A stretch of DNA of 64,000 bases, taken from positions 930,001-994,000 of the forward strand of contig CAWBTU010000004.1 in assembly GCA_963791805.1 (NCBI GenBank). Direction: 5' to 3'. Shown one piece after another: positions 53,606-63,481 of the stretch. How positions within the stretch are numbered: the stretch's first letter is position 1; each line of letters begins with the position of its first letter. Made by a program: the position numbers and the translations under genes. Below the pieces are notes generated by a model that ran no database searches, was not told where the DNA came from, and saw nothing but the letters and a program-made list of their open reading frames with translations. This stretch comes from JACMJL01 sp963791805 (GTDB taxonomy: Bacteria > Bacillota > Clostridia > Clostridiales > Clostridiaceae).

Positions 53606-53636
53606 GCCCCCCCTATTTTTAACAAATAGAGAGGGC
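53606..53636. terminator. Stem-loop downstream of the P-loop gene, weak terminator
   Basis: GCCCCCCCTATTT / AAATAGAGAGGGC stem; only a weak T-rich tail on either strand. Confidence 0.45.
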
Positions 53637-53669
53637 TTAATTAAAATATAATAGGCTTATAATATTATT

Positions 53670-54080
53670 TTAAGCAACATATTTTTTTATAAAATCAGGC
53701 ATAGCTTGGTTATCAGCGTTTATGTTAATATAAATATTAAGGCTTCTCTCATTTGATAAGTTCTCTAACTCACAAAATAAATGTGTAGCATTCTCAATAC
53801 TTCCTTGGATAATGTTTGACAATCCATCGATAAAAATAGTATCAACATCATAATCCTCAGATAAAATGCCACACAAGAAACCATAAAAACTATTATAATC
53901 TGTCAATTGAAAATCTTTTGTTGCAATAAATCTAATTTTTCTATTCAATTCTAATAACGGTCTAGAATCATCATCGATATAGACTATGTTCCCTTTACAA
54001 AAATCAACCTTGTCATTAGCAAGGTTAATTAAAGCTTTTGTTTTTCCGGAACCTCTGTTGTTAAAAAAAACTTGAATCAC
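53670..54080 (-). CDS. Small P-loop ATPase-like protein, unknown role
   Basis: 136 residues from GTG 54080 (AAGGAG eight bases upstream; an upstream ATG frame at 54125 has none). Walker A-like NNRGSGKTKAL with Asn in place of the first Gly; a hydrophobic strand ending in Asp (VDTIFIDGLSN) fits Walker B. Too short for a RecA/ABC protein; resembles a small NTPase or an ATP-binding domain fragment. The neighbouring diguanylate cyclase gene lies 107 bases upstream. Expressed probably alone. Confidence 0.7.
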   Translation of the reverse strand: MIQVFFNNRGSGKTKALINLANDKVDFCKGNIVYIDDDSRPLLELNRKIRFIATKDFQLTDYNSFYGFLCGILSEDYDVDTIFIDGLSNIIQGSIENATHLFCELENLSNERSLNIYININADNQAMPDFIKKYVA

Positions 54081-54231
54081 AAAAACCACTCCTTCAAAAG
54101 ATTTTATTAATTTATATGTTTTCAAATATAAATTATAATATAATTATATATTATTAAAAATATTATTTCAACATTAGTATTATTTATAATTGTAAATTAT
54201 ATGAAAACTTTTACACGCATTAATTCTGGAA

Positions 54232-55314
54232 TTATAACATTTTAGTTACTTTGTTTTTACCTAATTTTTTTGATTCATATAGCATATTATCAGCTATACT
54301 AATCACATTTTGTAATGTAGCTCCATTTTCAGGGTAAAAACTAAGTCCAAAGCTTGCAGTAACACGTTTATTTATATTTTTAAAGATAACATAATTTTGG
54401 CTAATTTTCATTCTAATTTCATCGATCTTTGTATACACTTCCTCATAACCCTTACAACTATCTATATATAGGATTATTTCTTCTCCACCATATCTTGCAA
54501 TGGCATCATTTTTTTCTAATAAGCCCGTAATAAGGTTAGTGGTTTGAATAAGTACTTCATCCCCAAATTGATGTCCGTATATATCATTTACTTTTTTAAA
54601 ATTATCAAAATCAATCATCACTATTGCAAATCTTCTGCTAGGCGACTTTAAAATTATTTCTTCTACTAAATTAAAAAAGCATTTTCTATTTAATATTCCA
54701 AGTAGTGGATCTTTAGTGGAGGATTCCTTTATCTTTGTATAAAGCAAATTGTTCTCTAAAGCTATTCCTATTTGATTTGCTATAGCTGAAATAAATTTTA
54801 TATGCTCGTAATCAAAAAAATTGCATAAAGTATGCTCTAATATTATATACCCCATAAATTTTTCCCTTAAGGTAATTGGAACTCCAATTAAAGAGTGTAT
54901 TTCATCTTTTTCAAAATTATTTAAAAATAAACTTTCTTTGCAATTAATTATAAATGGTTTCCCATTTCTTAATTCATTGAATACCTCAACATTGTCAATG
55001 TTGCTCTCTATATTTGAGGCTTTAACAACTAGTTCCTCTTTTTCTTCTAAATAAATAGAAGAATATGTAACCCCAAGAATACCTAATATCATATCATTTA
55101 TCATAGGTATCAAGTCATCATCACTTATGAATGAATTTATATACTTGCTTACTTCAACAATATTTGTTAGAGCATCTAATTTTTTTTCAAGCTGAATATT
55201 CTTAGAGTTTAAACTTTCTATTGTCTTCTCAGCAAAATTTTGATATATTTCAAATTCTTCCGAAAGCTTATCATACTTTTTTAGAAGTTCAAAGTAATTT
55301 TCCACCAATATCAC
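54232..55314 (-). CDS. GAF-GGDEF diguanylate cyclase
   Basis: 360 residues. A coiled-coil N-terminus (about 1-50), a GAF domain (about 55-195) and a GGDEF domain with active-site GGEEI. The inhibitory RxxD is absent (E at the R position), so feedback inhibition there is unlikely. Residues before the site (DFDNFKKVNDIYGHQFGDEVL) are complete; activity as a c-di-GMP synthase is expected. Start: GTG 55314 or TTG 55308, both near AAGGAG. The second c-di-GMP-related gene in the window after that at 1-1451. Confidence 0.92.
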   Translation of the reverse strand: MILVENYFELLKKYDKLSEEFEIYQNFAEKTIESLNSKNIQLEKKLDALTNIVEVSKYINSFISDDDLIPMINDMILGILGVTYSSIYLEEKEELVVKASNIESNIDNVEVFNELRNGKPFIINCKESLFLNNFEKDEIHSLIGVPITLREKFMGYIILEHTLCNFFDYEHIKFISAIANQIGIALENNLLYTKIKESSTKDPLLGILNRKCFFNLVEEIILKSPSRRFAIVMIDFDNFKKVNDIYGHQFGDEVLIQTTNLITGLLEKNDAIARYGGEEIILYIDSCKGYEEVYTKIDEIRMKISQNYVIFKNINKRVTASFGLSFYPENGATLQNVISIADNMLYESKKLGKNKVTKML

Positions 55315-55431
55315 TTTCTCCTTAATACCATCTATAAGTATATTTGTATATGCGTTATTTATTCAATATTCTTATTACAAATTCCTCCTTACTCTTAAAA
55401 ATCATTTCATAAAGGCAATTTTTATAACATT

Positions 55432-56540
55432 TCATCTAAAATCAAATATATCTAAAGTATCGTCAATACTAACATTAACTTGTAATTCTAAATCTGTTAT
55501 TTCCATAATACTTTTAACTTTTTCTTTTGGATATTTTCTATGAAATTCCTCTTGAATATCAAATATATCCAGTTGTTTCTTCTTATATTCATTAAAAAAA
55601 TCTAAACAAAATTTCTTAATATTATTTTCAGTACTAACCTTTAGTTCTCCAAGGGAACCTTTATTAAGATGCAATCCTTTTGAACATCTCCAATAGAAAC
55701 TTTTGTGTATATACTTTTTTTTAAATGAATCCTATGTCCATCATAAGTTAAATTTGTTTTTGTCTTGTTATCGGAAATATTTAGTGTAATAAACTTATTG
55801 TTATAATGTGGATTATTAGGTTCTAGCGTACCTTCTTTAACTCTATCCATTAAAAAATTATATTTTTCTCCATCTTGCTTTTTTAGACTTCCTGCATATT
55901 TATCATTTTTTATTATGGTTCCCCCATCTACTTGAATTTTAGGCTCAAGTTGATCCTTTGCTATATCAATTGTTGTTACTATACTAGTTTTGCTTCCCAT
56001 GGTTCTCTTATCTAAAAATTCATTTAATCGTACTTGCACTGTACGCGAAGAACTTTCTTGATTATCTATTAAGTTTTTCAAAAATAGCCCTATAAATTCC
56101 TCTTCTTTTAGCTGCATGCTCATAAACTTTTCAGGATTACCTATTAGAACAGCTACATATGGTCTTATTAGCAATTCTTGCTGTCTTTGAAAGGTATCAA
56201 TAAAATTATCCAAACCATACTCTGCAGCTTTTTTAGTAAAAATTATCACTCTGTTTTGTGTATAATTAAGCTTGTAACTAGATGATAAATTTATATCTTT
56301 CATACCTTCATATACTGTCTTACCTTTCCCTTTAAATGTCACTCTCTGACCCTTAGCTGATGCATTTGAAGCACCTTTTGTTGGTAAAAAACTTTCAAGA
56401 TACAAAACTACCATATTATCTTGGTCAATATCAACAACTACTGATGTTACAAATAGAACTCTATTGATATCAGAATAGCTAAAACATCCTGTAAAAAACA
56501 ATATTAATATTAATAAAATGCACAATATTTTTTTTCTCAT
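55432..56540 (-). pseudogene. Spore germination lipoprotein GerC-type, frameshifted
   Basis: A GerC-family lipoprotein (LFFTGCFSYSDIN lipobox, Cys at residue 19; YLESFLPTKGAS; LIRPYVAVLIGNPEKF). The frame runs well for ~285 residues, then ends in an out-of-frame stop (about 55641). In the next frame the family's C-terminus follows directly (FNEYKKKQLDIFDI, EEFHRKYPKEKVKS). One base missing in the run AAAA at about 55670 explains the break; a real mutation, a sequencing error or programmed slippage on A-AAG is possible. Overlaps the A-subunit gene by four bases (ATGA). Confidence 0.82.
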
Positions 56541-57937
56541 TTTTTTTCACCCTTGTCAAATATTGTATTGGATATTTCATTTAAGTATCCACGCAGTAAT
56601 AGGTCTTTAAGTTTAAAATTTTTAGATGTTCCTACTGGAAATAAATATGGATATCCACAGCTATTCAAACCAGCTAAATGTGAAATCAATATAAAAAATC
56701 CTATGTAGAAACCTGGTAATCCAAGTAATGATGCAAAAGTTATTATGATTAAATTCCATATAGTAATAGCACCATTTAGTTTGGGTACTAGAAACGATGA
56801 AATTGAACTGAGTGCCACAACTATTACAGTACCTTGTGAAGCTAATCCAGCTCCAACAGCTGCATCTCCTAAGATTAAGGCACCAACTATGCTCATTGCT
56901 TGCCCTACAGGTTGAGGAAGTCTTATTCCTGCCTCCCTAAGTATTTGGAAAAAGAAACTCATTAAAATAACTTCTATAACTGTAGGAAATGGAACTCCAG
57001 CTCTTGCAACTGCAAGATTAAAAACAAATACTTGTGGTATAAGGGAAAAGTGATACGTTGTAATTGCAATATATAAGCCTGGCAAAAACATGGCTAGAAA
57101 AAAGCCTATCCATCTAAAAGTTCTTGTTAAATTAGAAATATATTTATTAAAATAGTAATCATCTGGCATTTGAAAATTTTCAATAAAGAAATACGGAACT
57201 GTCATTACAAATGGAGTTCCATCAATAATTATTGCAATCCTCCCTTCAAACAACTTTGAAGCAACTACATCTGGTTTTTCAGTAAATCCTGCAGTATCAA
57301 AAACTGTACTTTTACAACGTATTTTTTCTTCTATATAATTACTTTCTAAAATAAAATCTTCATCCACTGAGTTTAGCTGATCTTTTATATAATTTACAAG
57401 TGATTCTGGTACAACATTTTTTATGTAACAAATTACAACTGCGGTGTTTGATTTTTCTCCAAGAAATCCAGTTTCGAATTTTAAATCAGGATTTTTGATT
57501 TTTCTTCTTATCATTGAAACATTATCCACAAAAGCCTCTGTAAACCCCTCCCTAGGTCCTTTAACTACATTCTCAGTTATTGGAATTGTTACAGATCTAC
57601 GAACATATCCTTTAGCTTCACAAAAAACAACTTCCTTGAAGAAGCTGGATATTATTACAGCATCTCCAGATAGAATATGAACCAATGCGTCATCTTGAGA
57701 TTTAACATCACCAACAATGTTGGCTTCCAAAACTTTTTCTTTTAGACTGTCTCCCTTAATATCACTTTTAAAATTAACTATAGGAGCAGTAATATATTGG
57801 CTAATAAATTTAGAATCACACAAATTATCAATAAAAATAATATTAATTGTTCCTTGGATTAACTTCAATTCTCTATACTTAACATCAAAGTTTCCATCTA
57901 ACCTAGTTTTAATATAGTCTAAGTATTTTTCATTCAT
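56537..57937 (-). CDS. GerA-family spore germination protein (A subunit)
   Basis: 466 residues from ATG 57937 (GGTGA upstream). N-terminal cytosolic half with RSVTIPITENVVKGPREGFT and EDFILESNYIEEKIRC, and a membrane half with conserved FIENFQMPDDYY, GAGLASQGTVIVVALS and the final GYPYLFPVG. Complete and typical in length. Forms a germinant receptor with B and C subunits in the spore inner membrane. The neighbouring C gene is frameshifted and the B gene is divergent. Confidence 0.92.
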   Translation of the reverse strand: MNEKYLDYIKTRLDGNFDVKYRELKLIQGTINIIFIDNLCDSKFISQYITAPIVNFKSDIKGDSLKEKVLEANIVGDVKSQDDALVHILSGDAVIISSFFKEVVFCEAKGYVRRSVTIPITENVVKGPREGFTEAFVDNVSMIRRKIKNPDLKFETGFLGEKSNTAVVICYIKNVVPESLVNYIKDQLNSVDEDFILESNYIEEKIRCKSTVFDTAGFTEKPDVVASKLFEGRIAIIIDGTPFVMTVPYFFIENFQMPDDYYFNKYISNLTRTFRWIGFFLAMFLPGLYIAITTYHFSLIPQVFVFNLAVARAGVPFPTVIEVILMSFFFQILREAGIRLPQPVGQAMSIVGALILGDAAVGAGLASQGTVIVVALSSISSFLVPKLNGAITIWNLIIITFASLLGLPGFYIGFFILISHLAGLNSCGYPYLFPVGTSKNFKLKDLLLRGYLNEISNTIFDKGEKK

Positions 57938-58033
57938 ATGCATCACCAATTTTATTATCTGTATTCTATGTGGATAATATTCGTCAATTAGTAAATAATA
58001 CTAGTATATTTTTAGGAAAGTAGGTCTCAAAGT

Positions 58034-59107
58034 ATGGATAAATTCTCTTCTAAACATTTGATTTTTATTGTTTTAGGTCTTTCAGTAGTATCCCTAAAAA
58101 CTTATCCTACAATACTTGTAAAAACAAGTGGAACAGATACTTGGATTTGTATGATTATTGCATCTATATTCATATTTCTGTTCACCTATTATATTTTCAA
58201 AACCTGTGGATCAAAAAATTGCTTTTCTATTAAAGAGATTTATTTTTCCAGTGTTGGAAAGTATATTGGTTCCTTTTTTTTAATTATGTTGATACTTACT
58301 TTTTATTTAACACTCATTGAAAGTTGCTCTGTTGAATCTAACTCATTGCATACTAACCTACTATATTCAACACCTACTTGGTTTTTTATTTTGTTTTTAG
58401 TTATACCTTGTCTTTATTCCGTAAGAAAAGGAAAAAATGCAATTTTAATAATCACCGTTATAGGAATAATTCTTATAATGATTGCGGGCATTAATCTAGG
58501 AATTCTATCATCAAAATATAAATATTATAAAAACCTTTTTCCTGTATTAGTAAATGGCTTTACTTCAAATATGCTTCTTTCTATTATAAAAATGTTAGGT
58601 CTTTATAGTTTTATTTTTGCAATTATTCCTTATGCAAAGAATGTGGATGATAAAAGAAAACTTACTAAGTATATCTTAATTGGACTATTTTTAGTAGTTC
58701 AAATGGAAATAATCTCAAGTATTGGCATTATTGCAACATTTGGAGCTGACCGAGCATCTGTAATCTCTTACCCTAAGCTTATTCAAACTCAAGAAATTAG
58801 TTATTGGGGCTTTCTAGAAAGTGGAGAATTTTTTGTTATGCTCCAAATTGTAGGAGGTTGGTACATTAAATATATTTTAGTTTTTTACTCTATGCTTCAG
58901 ATCTTAAATGAAATAAAATTAGTAAATAAATATACTCCATTTATAATAACTTTTCTTGTTGCTATACCTTCATTTTATACTTCTAAAAATATTTTTAAGC
59001 TTTTTTATTTGCTAAACTATTTTTCATATATATGTTTCTCTAATTTAATAATTATCCCTATTATTATTTTTACACTTTACAATATTAAATATCGAAAAGA
59101 AGCTTAA
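58034..59107 (+). CDS. GerB-family germinant permease (B subunit)
   Basis: 357 residues with about ten hydrophobic helices; family features include the opening (HLIFIVLGLSVVSLKTYPT) and the segment ESCSVESNSLHTNLLYSTP, WFFILFLVIPCL. It belongs to the spore germination permease group of the amino acid-polyamine-organocation superfamily. Divergently oriented to the A/C pair: in most clusters the three genes run in one direction. Ribosome site weak (AGGAAAG far upstream). Confidence 0.9.
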   Translation: MDKFSSKHLIFIVLGLSVVSLKTYPTILVKTSGTDTWICMIIASIFIFLFTYYIFKTCGSKNCFSIKEIYFSSVGKYIGSFFLIMLILTFYLTLIESCSVESNSLHTNLLYSTPTWFFILFLVIPCLYSVRKGKNAILIITVIGIILIMIAGINLGILSSKYKYYKNLFPVLVNGFTSNMLLSIIKMLGLYSFIFAIIPYAKNVDDKRKLTKYILIGLFLVVQMEIISSIGIIATFGADRASVISYPKLIQTQEISYWGFLESGEFFVMLQIVGGWYIKYILVFYSMLQILNEIKLVNKYTPFIITFLVAIPSFYTSKNIFKLFYLLNYFSYICFSNLIIIPIIIFTLYNIKYRKEA

Positions 59108-59208
59108 TGGTGCGTGTCTAAATTTACTTTGTATAAATTACATAACTACAGTAAATAATAGAAATATTATAGTATATAAAATTATTATCTTAAAATAGGA
59201 GTGATTAT

Positions 59209-59364
59209 ATGGCTTTTCTTAGATGGTTAGGTGGCTTCGTAGTTTTATTTTGGTTAATAGGATTAATATTTAGAATAGGCGGCAGTTTAATTAACATCTT
59301 ATTACTTTTAGCTGCAATAATTTTTGTTATAGATGCAATTTTTGGAAGAAGAAAAATTAAGTAA
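59209..59364 (+). CDS. Small membrane protein (Lmo0937-like)
   Basis: 51 residues, two hydrophobic helices (FVVLFWLIGLIFR and INILLLLAAIIFVIDAIF), start ATG 59209 with AGGAG eight bases upstream. Resembles the Lmo0937-type short membrane proteins of Firmicutes, often stress-inducible. The stop codon TAA shares its last A with the first base of palindromic repeat B2. Confidence 0.82.
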   Translation: MAFLRWLGGFVVLFWLIGLIFRIGGSLINILLLLAAIIFVIDAIFGRRKIK

Positions 59365-59523
59365 GGCATCTGAAAGTAAATAACAAGGCAAAGATGCGAC
59401 GGATATTTTCATTCAGACGACGAGACAGAATCCTCAGATAGTTTGGCTATCTAAGGATTTTGTCGAGGAAGTATTAATGAAAATAGACTAGCATATTCAC
59501 TAGTTATTTATTTGAAGATGCCT
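59364..59523. repeat. Palindromic repeat family B, copy B2 (160 bp)
   Basis: 160 bases, inverted relative to copy B1; same TIRs (AGGCATCT...AGATGCCT), TA flanks and the inner hairpin CTTAGATAG/CTATCTAAGG-type stem. Copies differ at only a few positions, several of them paired with compensating changes. Confidence 0.9.
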
Positions 59524-59598
59524 ACGCCCATGAAATAGCTTCATGGGCATTTTCTATACTTTAAGTGGAAATCTAATGATAGAGAGGCAGGCATTAAT

Positions 59599-60753
59599 AT
59601 GTTACCTACAAATAATGCTACTTATTGGAATACCATCAATAGCAATAGCAAAAGTTATCCTATAATAAATACTAAACAAAATTGCGATGTGCTGATTGTG
59701 GGAGGGGGCATAGCCGGTTGTATAACCTGCTATTATTTATCTTTATACAATATTAGCACAATTTTGATAGAAAAAAACACTATTGGAAGTATAGATGCTT
59801 TCTCTTCAGCCTGCCTTTTTCCTGAAACCGATGAACTTTTCTCAAAACTAAATAGCACAGTTGGAGAAGAAAAAGCAATCAGAGCTACAAAATTATGTCA
59901 GAAAGGTCTTGATGAACTGGAAGCAATTCTGTTTTCACTTCATCGAAGTTGTGACTTTCATAAAACTACATCTATTCATTTAGCAAAAGATGATTCAATA
60001 CAAAAAAAGCTATATGAAGAGTATACATTGAAAAAGAAGTCCTCTTTACAAGTTAAATTACTGGATTCCACTATAAACAATATCCCAGCAATTTATTCCA
60101 ATGATTCAGCAATAATAGATCCTATTAAGCTCTGTCATGCTTTACTAAAATCTGCTACATCAAAAGGAGCAAAAGTATATGAAAAATCCCCCATTGAAAG
60201 TTTTAATATTACTAATGGCATAAATAGCGTAAATTTTGCTGACGGTACAATAAAATGTAAAAAGGTGATATATGCCATTAATTCTAACTCATTAGATTTA
60301 AATGATAAATGCTCTTTAAATTGTAATTCTTCAGCTTCAATTGTAACTAGTATTGATGATACAATAAAAAGCTGTGGTGCTATTTGCCATTTATTAGAGC
60401 TCAATAATGGAAGGATCCTTACTAGAACTACAGAAGATAATAGAATACTTGCTAGCCTTAATTCAGTTGATTTGTCCTCAGTTGACACTACAGAAACACT
60501 TGTTAATAGCATAAAAAGTTTATATCCATCAATAAAAAATTTAAAAATTGAATATCAATGGGTAAATAAAAATATTGAAACAAATTCAAAGCTTCCCATC
60601 ATTGGCAAAAGCAAAAATTCCGCAGATTTCTATTATAATTTACCATTGGGTGTAAACAAAATTATATATAGCTTCATCGGTGCCACCATTTTAAAAGATT
60701 TAATACTATATAATGACAGCCAAGATTCAGAAATTTTTGATTTTCTGTTTTAG
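59599..60753 (+). CDS. FAD-dependent oxidoreductase (DAO-like)
   Basis: 384 residues. N-terminal FAD-binding motif VGGGIAGC (34-41, DVLIVGGGIAGC). C-terminal end IIYSFIGATILKDLI and internal YEEYTLKKK fit the DAO/glycine oxidase superfamily; substrate not predictable. Asn/Ser/Lys-rich for the family. Ribosome site GAGAGGCAGG is far from the ATG, so translation efficiency may be modest. Convergent with the RF3 gene. Confidence 0.82.
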   Translation: MLPTNNATYWNTINSNSKSYPIINTKQNCDVLIVGGGIAGCITCYYLSLYNISTILIEKNTIGSIDAFSSACLFPETDELFSKLNSTVGEEKAIRATKLCQKGLDELEAILFSLHRSCDFHKTTSIHLAKDDSIQKKLYEEYTLKKKSSLQVKLLDSTINNIPAIYSNDSAIIDPIKLCHALLKSATSKGAKVYEKSPIESFNITNGINSVNFADGTIKCKKVIYAINSNSLDLNDKCSLNCNSSASIVTSIDDTIKSCGAICHLLELNNGRILTRTTEDNRILASLNSVDLSSVDTTETLVNSIKSLYPSIKNLKIEYQWVNKNIETNSKLPIIGKSKNSADFYYNLPLGVNKIIYSFIGATILKDLILYNDSQDSEIFDFLF

Positions 60754-60776
60754 CAATAAAAGTTTTTAAAAAACAA

Positions 60777-60812
60777 AGGAGATTTTCAAACGAAAATCTC
60801 CTCGACTTTTTT
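60777..60812. terminator. Bidirectional terminator
   Basis: GGAGATTTTC / GAAAATCTCC ten-bp perfect stem, AAAC loop, T-rich on both outward sides. Confidence 0.9.
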
Positions 60813-62400
60813 AACTTTTACCTATATCAGATAAAATAAGACCCTTATTATGATCTAGTGCCCATGTAATACCCCAATCATTTTGGAATAATAACAAGCT
60901 TCGATCTTTACTATCTTTTACAATTTTTGAATCACTTGAAATATTAAGCTTTTCAGCATCAATATCTTTATTTTCAATCCATCTTACATATTTAAACCCA
61001 AGTCTGTCCATTCGAATATCTACGTTATATTCATTTCTTAGCCTATATTCCAGTACCTCAAATTGAAGCACTCCAACTACTCCAACTATTATTTCTTCCA
61101 TTCCAATGTACAATTCTTTAAATACCTGAATTGCACCTTCTTGGGATATTTGCATTACTCCTTTGATAAATTGCTTTCTTTTCATGGTGTCTACAGTTTT
61201 TACTCTAGCAAAATATTCAGGGGCAAAAGTAGGAATGCCTTCGAATAGAAACTTATTTGAAGTTTCACATAGTGTATCACCAATACTAAAAACGCCTGGA
61301 TCAAATACACCTATTATATCTCCTGCATAGGCCTCTTCAACTATTTCTCTTTCCTGCGCTAAAAATTGCTGCGGTTGAGACAATCTAATTTTTGTGCTAT
61401 TTTGTACATGATAAACTTCCATGCCTTTTTTAAATTGACCAGAGCAGATTCTCATAAATGCAATTCTGTCTCTGTGTGCTGGATTCATATTTGCTTGTAT
61501 CTTAAAAACAAATGCGGAAAATTCATTTTTATATACATCAACCTCACCTTTATCTGACTGTCTTGAAAGTGGAGGTGAAGACAGATTTAAAAATTCTTCT
61601 AAGAATGGTTCCACACCAAAGTTAGTTAACGCACTTCCAAAAAATACTGGAGTTAACTCTCCCTTTCTTACTTTCTCAATATCAAATTCATCACCTGCTA
61701 TTTCAAGCAGCTCAATATCATCCATTAGTTTTTTATGCAAAGAAGGTCCTAGAAGTTCTTCAAATACCTTATCATCTACAGTACCTTTCACTGACTCAAC
61801 AGCAATTTGACCATGCTTACCGTCATTAAAAACTTCTATAATACCTTTTTTTCTATTATAAACTCCTCTAAAATCTGATCCAGATCCAATGGGCCAATTA
61901 ACAGGGTAAGACTTTATTCCTAATTCATTTTCAATATCCTGCAACAATTCAAAAGGGTCTCTAGTTTCTCTATCCATTTTATTAATGAAAGTAAAAATTG
62001 GTATCTCTCTAAGGCTACATACATGAAAAAGCTTTCTTGTCTGTGCCTCTACGCCCTTTGCTCCATCAATAACCATAACAGCGCTATCAGCTGCCATTAA
62101 AGTTCTATATGTATCCTCACTAAAATCTTGATGTCCTGGGGTATCTAAAATATTAATACAAAAATCATTATAATTAAATTGCATTACGGATGAAGTAACT
62201 GATATACCTCTTTGCTTTTCAATTTCCATCCAATCAGATACAGCATAATTTGCTGCTCTTCTTGATTTTACAGATCCTGCTAATCTAATTGCGCCTCCAT
62301 ATAGCAAAAGCTTTTCAGTCAATGTTGTTTTACCTGCATCAGGATGAGATATTATTGCAAATGTTCTTCTTCTTTCTATTTCTCTAATTAATTCAGACAC
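60811..62400 (-). CDS. prfC: Peptide chain release factor 3
   Basis: 529 residues. GTPase motifs HPDAGKTT (19-26), RGISVTSSVMQF, DTPGHQ and NKMD; then domain II and the RF3-specific C-terminal domain. It is a class II release factor that removes RF1/RF2 from ribosomes after peptide release. Length and motif spacing are standard. The ATG is preceded by AAGAGGAG-type purines. Confidence 0.96.
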   Translation of the reverse strand: MSELIREIERRRTFAIISHPDAGKTTLTEKLLLYGGAIRLAGSVKSRRAANYAVSDWMEIEKQRGISVTSSVMQFNYNDFCINILDTPGHQDFSEDTYRTLMAADSAVMVIDGAKGVEAQTRKLFHVCSLREIPIFTFINKMDRETRDPFELLQDIENELGIKSYPVNWPIGSGSDFRGVYNRKKGIIEVFNDGKHGQIAVESVKGTVDDKVFEELLGPSLHKKLMDDIELLEIAGDEFDIEKVRKGELTPVFFGSALTNFGVEPFLEEFLNLSSPPLSRQSDKGEVDVYKNEFSAFVFKIQANMNPAHRDRIAFMRICSGQFKKGMEVYHVQNSTKIRLSQPQQFLAQEREIVEEAYAGDIIGVFDPGVFSIGDTLCETSNKFLFEGIPTFAPEYFARVKTVDTMKRKQFIKGVMQISQEGAIQVFKELYIGMEEIIVGVVGVLQFEVLEYRLRNEYNVDIRMDRLGFKYVRWIENKDIDAEKLNISSDSKIVKDSKDRSLLLFQNDWGITWALDHNKGLILSDIGKS

Positions 62401-62446
62401 TTAATTCTCCTCTTCCCTTCATCGTCAATTTTATATTATTTATACT

Positions 62447-63478
62447 CTATGCTTTAGCATCAAATAATAAAATCATTTGATTTACTGAATCAGCACTAAA
62501 ATTTACCCGTCCATCAATTGTGGTCATAATCTGATCAATCACAGAAAAGAATAGTTTCATTTTTAAATTAGAGTTAAAATTATTATAAAAATCAAAATTA
62601 CTATTCTTTATTACCACTATGAATTTAGGCTTACTCAGTATATTTATTTCAAAGCTACTTAATCCAAAATTATTAATTAAATATTTAATGCTCTCTACAG
62701 TCACAAATTTAATTAATTTATAATCTCCTAATAGGTTATAATTCGGATCATCGGTAGCAACCTTCATTTGAATATTTAGTACACTGATCAAATCCTCTCT
62801 ATATTTACCAAAAGAGAATCTTTCCTTATCAGTAATATAACTATCTAAATAGTTAAAATATAAATCTCCCATAGATTTACTATAAATTAATGCATTACAA
62901 AGTTCATTGTAATTACTCTTAAAGTTTTCAACGTATGTATTCTGTACCTTCTGTATAATATTACTTACTTTTTTAATATTACTAATGCTGCTAGACATTT
63001 GTGTAATTAATTTTTTATTTACCTCATTTAATTCCACTAACTGCTCATATTGCTTATTCTTACTATCTAGTTTTCCGCATAAAAGTTGACTATCATTCAT
63101 AGTATTGTAGTAATTTACTGCATCTCTTAGCGAAGGCAAAAAATCCTCATCATCATCCCAAGGCTTAGTTATATATCTAAAAACCCCAACACTGTTTACA
63201 GTAGCAAGTATCTGAGGAAGTTGAGTGTACCCAGACAAAACAATTCTTACCGTACTGGGAGAGATTTCTTTAACCTTCTTCAAAAGGTCTAGCCCATTCA
63301 TATTGGGCATTCTCATATCAGTTATAATTACGCTTACTGAATGTTCTCCTATAAATTGAATAGCTTTTTCTCCACTAGTTGCAAAAAATGGTTCAATTGG
63401 TTCATCAATTATACATCTTTTTATTGCATTTAAAATACTAACTTCATCATCAACGAAAACCACTTTATTTTTATTCAT
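62447..63478 (-). CDS. Response regulator with novel C-terminal domain
   Basis: 343 residues. Receiver domain with D10/D11, phosphoacceptor D54 (IITDMRMPNMNG), T/S in SGYT and K in TKPWD; the receiver subtype resembles those found with HD-GYP/HDOD proteins. The remaining ~200 residues contain no output domain I recognise: a coiled coil (about 130-160) and a mixed alpha/beta region (about 190-343). Three bases after the HDOD gene, so co-transcribed. Confidence 0.85.
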   Translation of the reverse strand: MNKNKVVFVDDEVSILNAIKRCIIDEPIEPFFATSGEKAIQFIGEHSVSVIITDMRMPNMNGLDLLKKVKEISPSTVRIVLSGYTQLPQILATVNSVGVFRYITKPWDDDEDFLPSLRDAVNYYNTMNDSQLLCGKLDSKNKQYEQLVELNEVNKKLITQMSSSISNIKKVSNIIQKVQNTYVENFKSNYNELCNALIYSKSMGDLYFNYLDSYITDKERFSFGKYREDLISVLNIQMKVATDDPNYNLLGDYKLIKFVTVESIKYLINNFGLSSFEINILSKPKFIVVIKNSNFDFYNNFNSNLKMKLFFSVIDQIMTTIDGRVNFSADSVNQMILLFDAKA

Positions 63479-63481
63479 AAT

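Noticed and set aside
53497..53669. T-box in front of tyrS
   Set aside because: No TGGTACCGCG or AGAGAG-type motifs in the leader.
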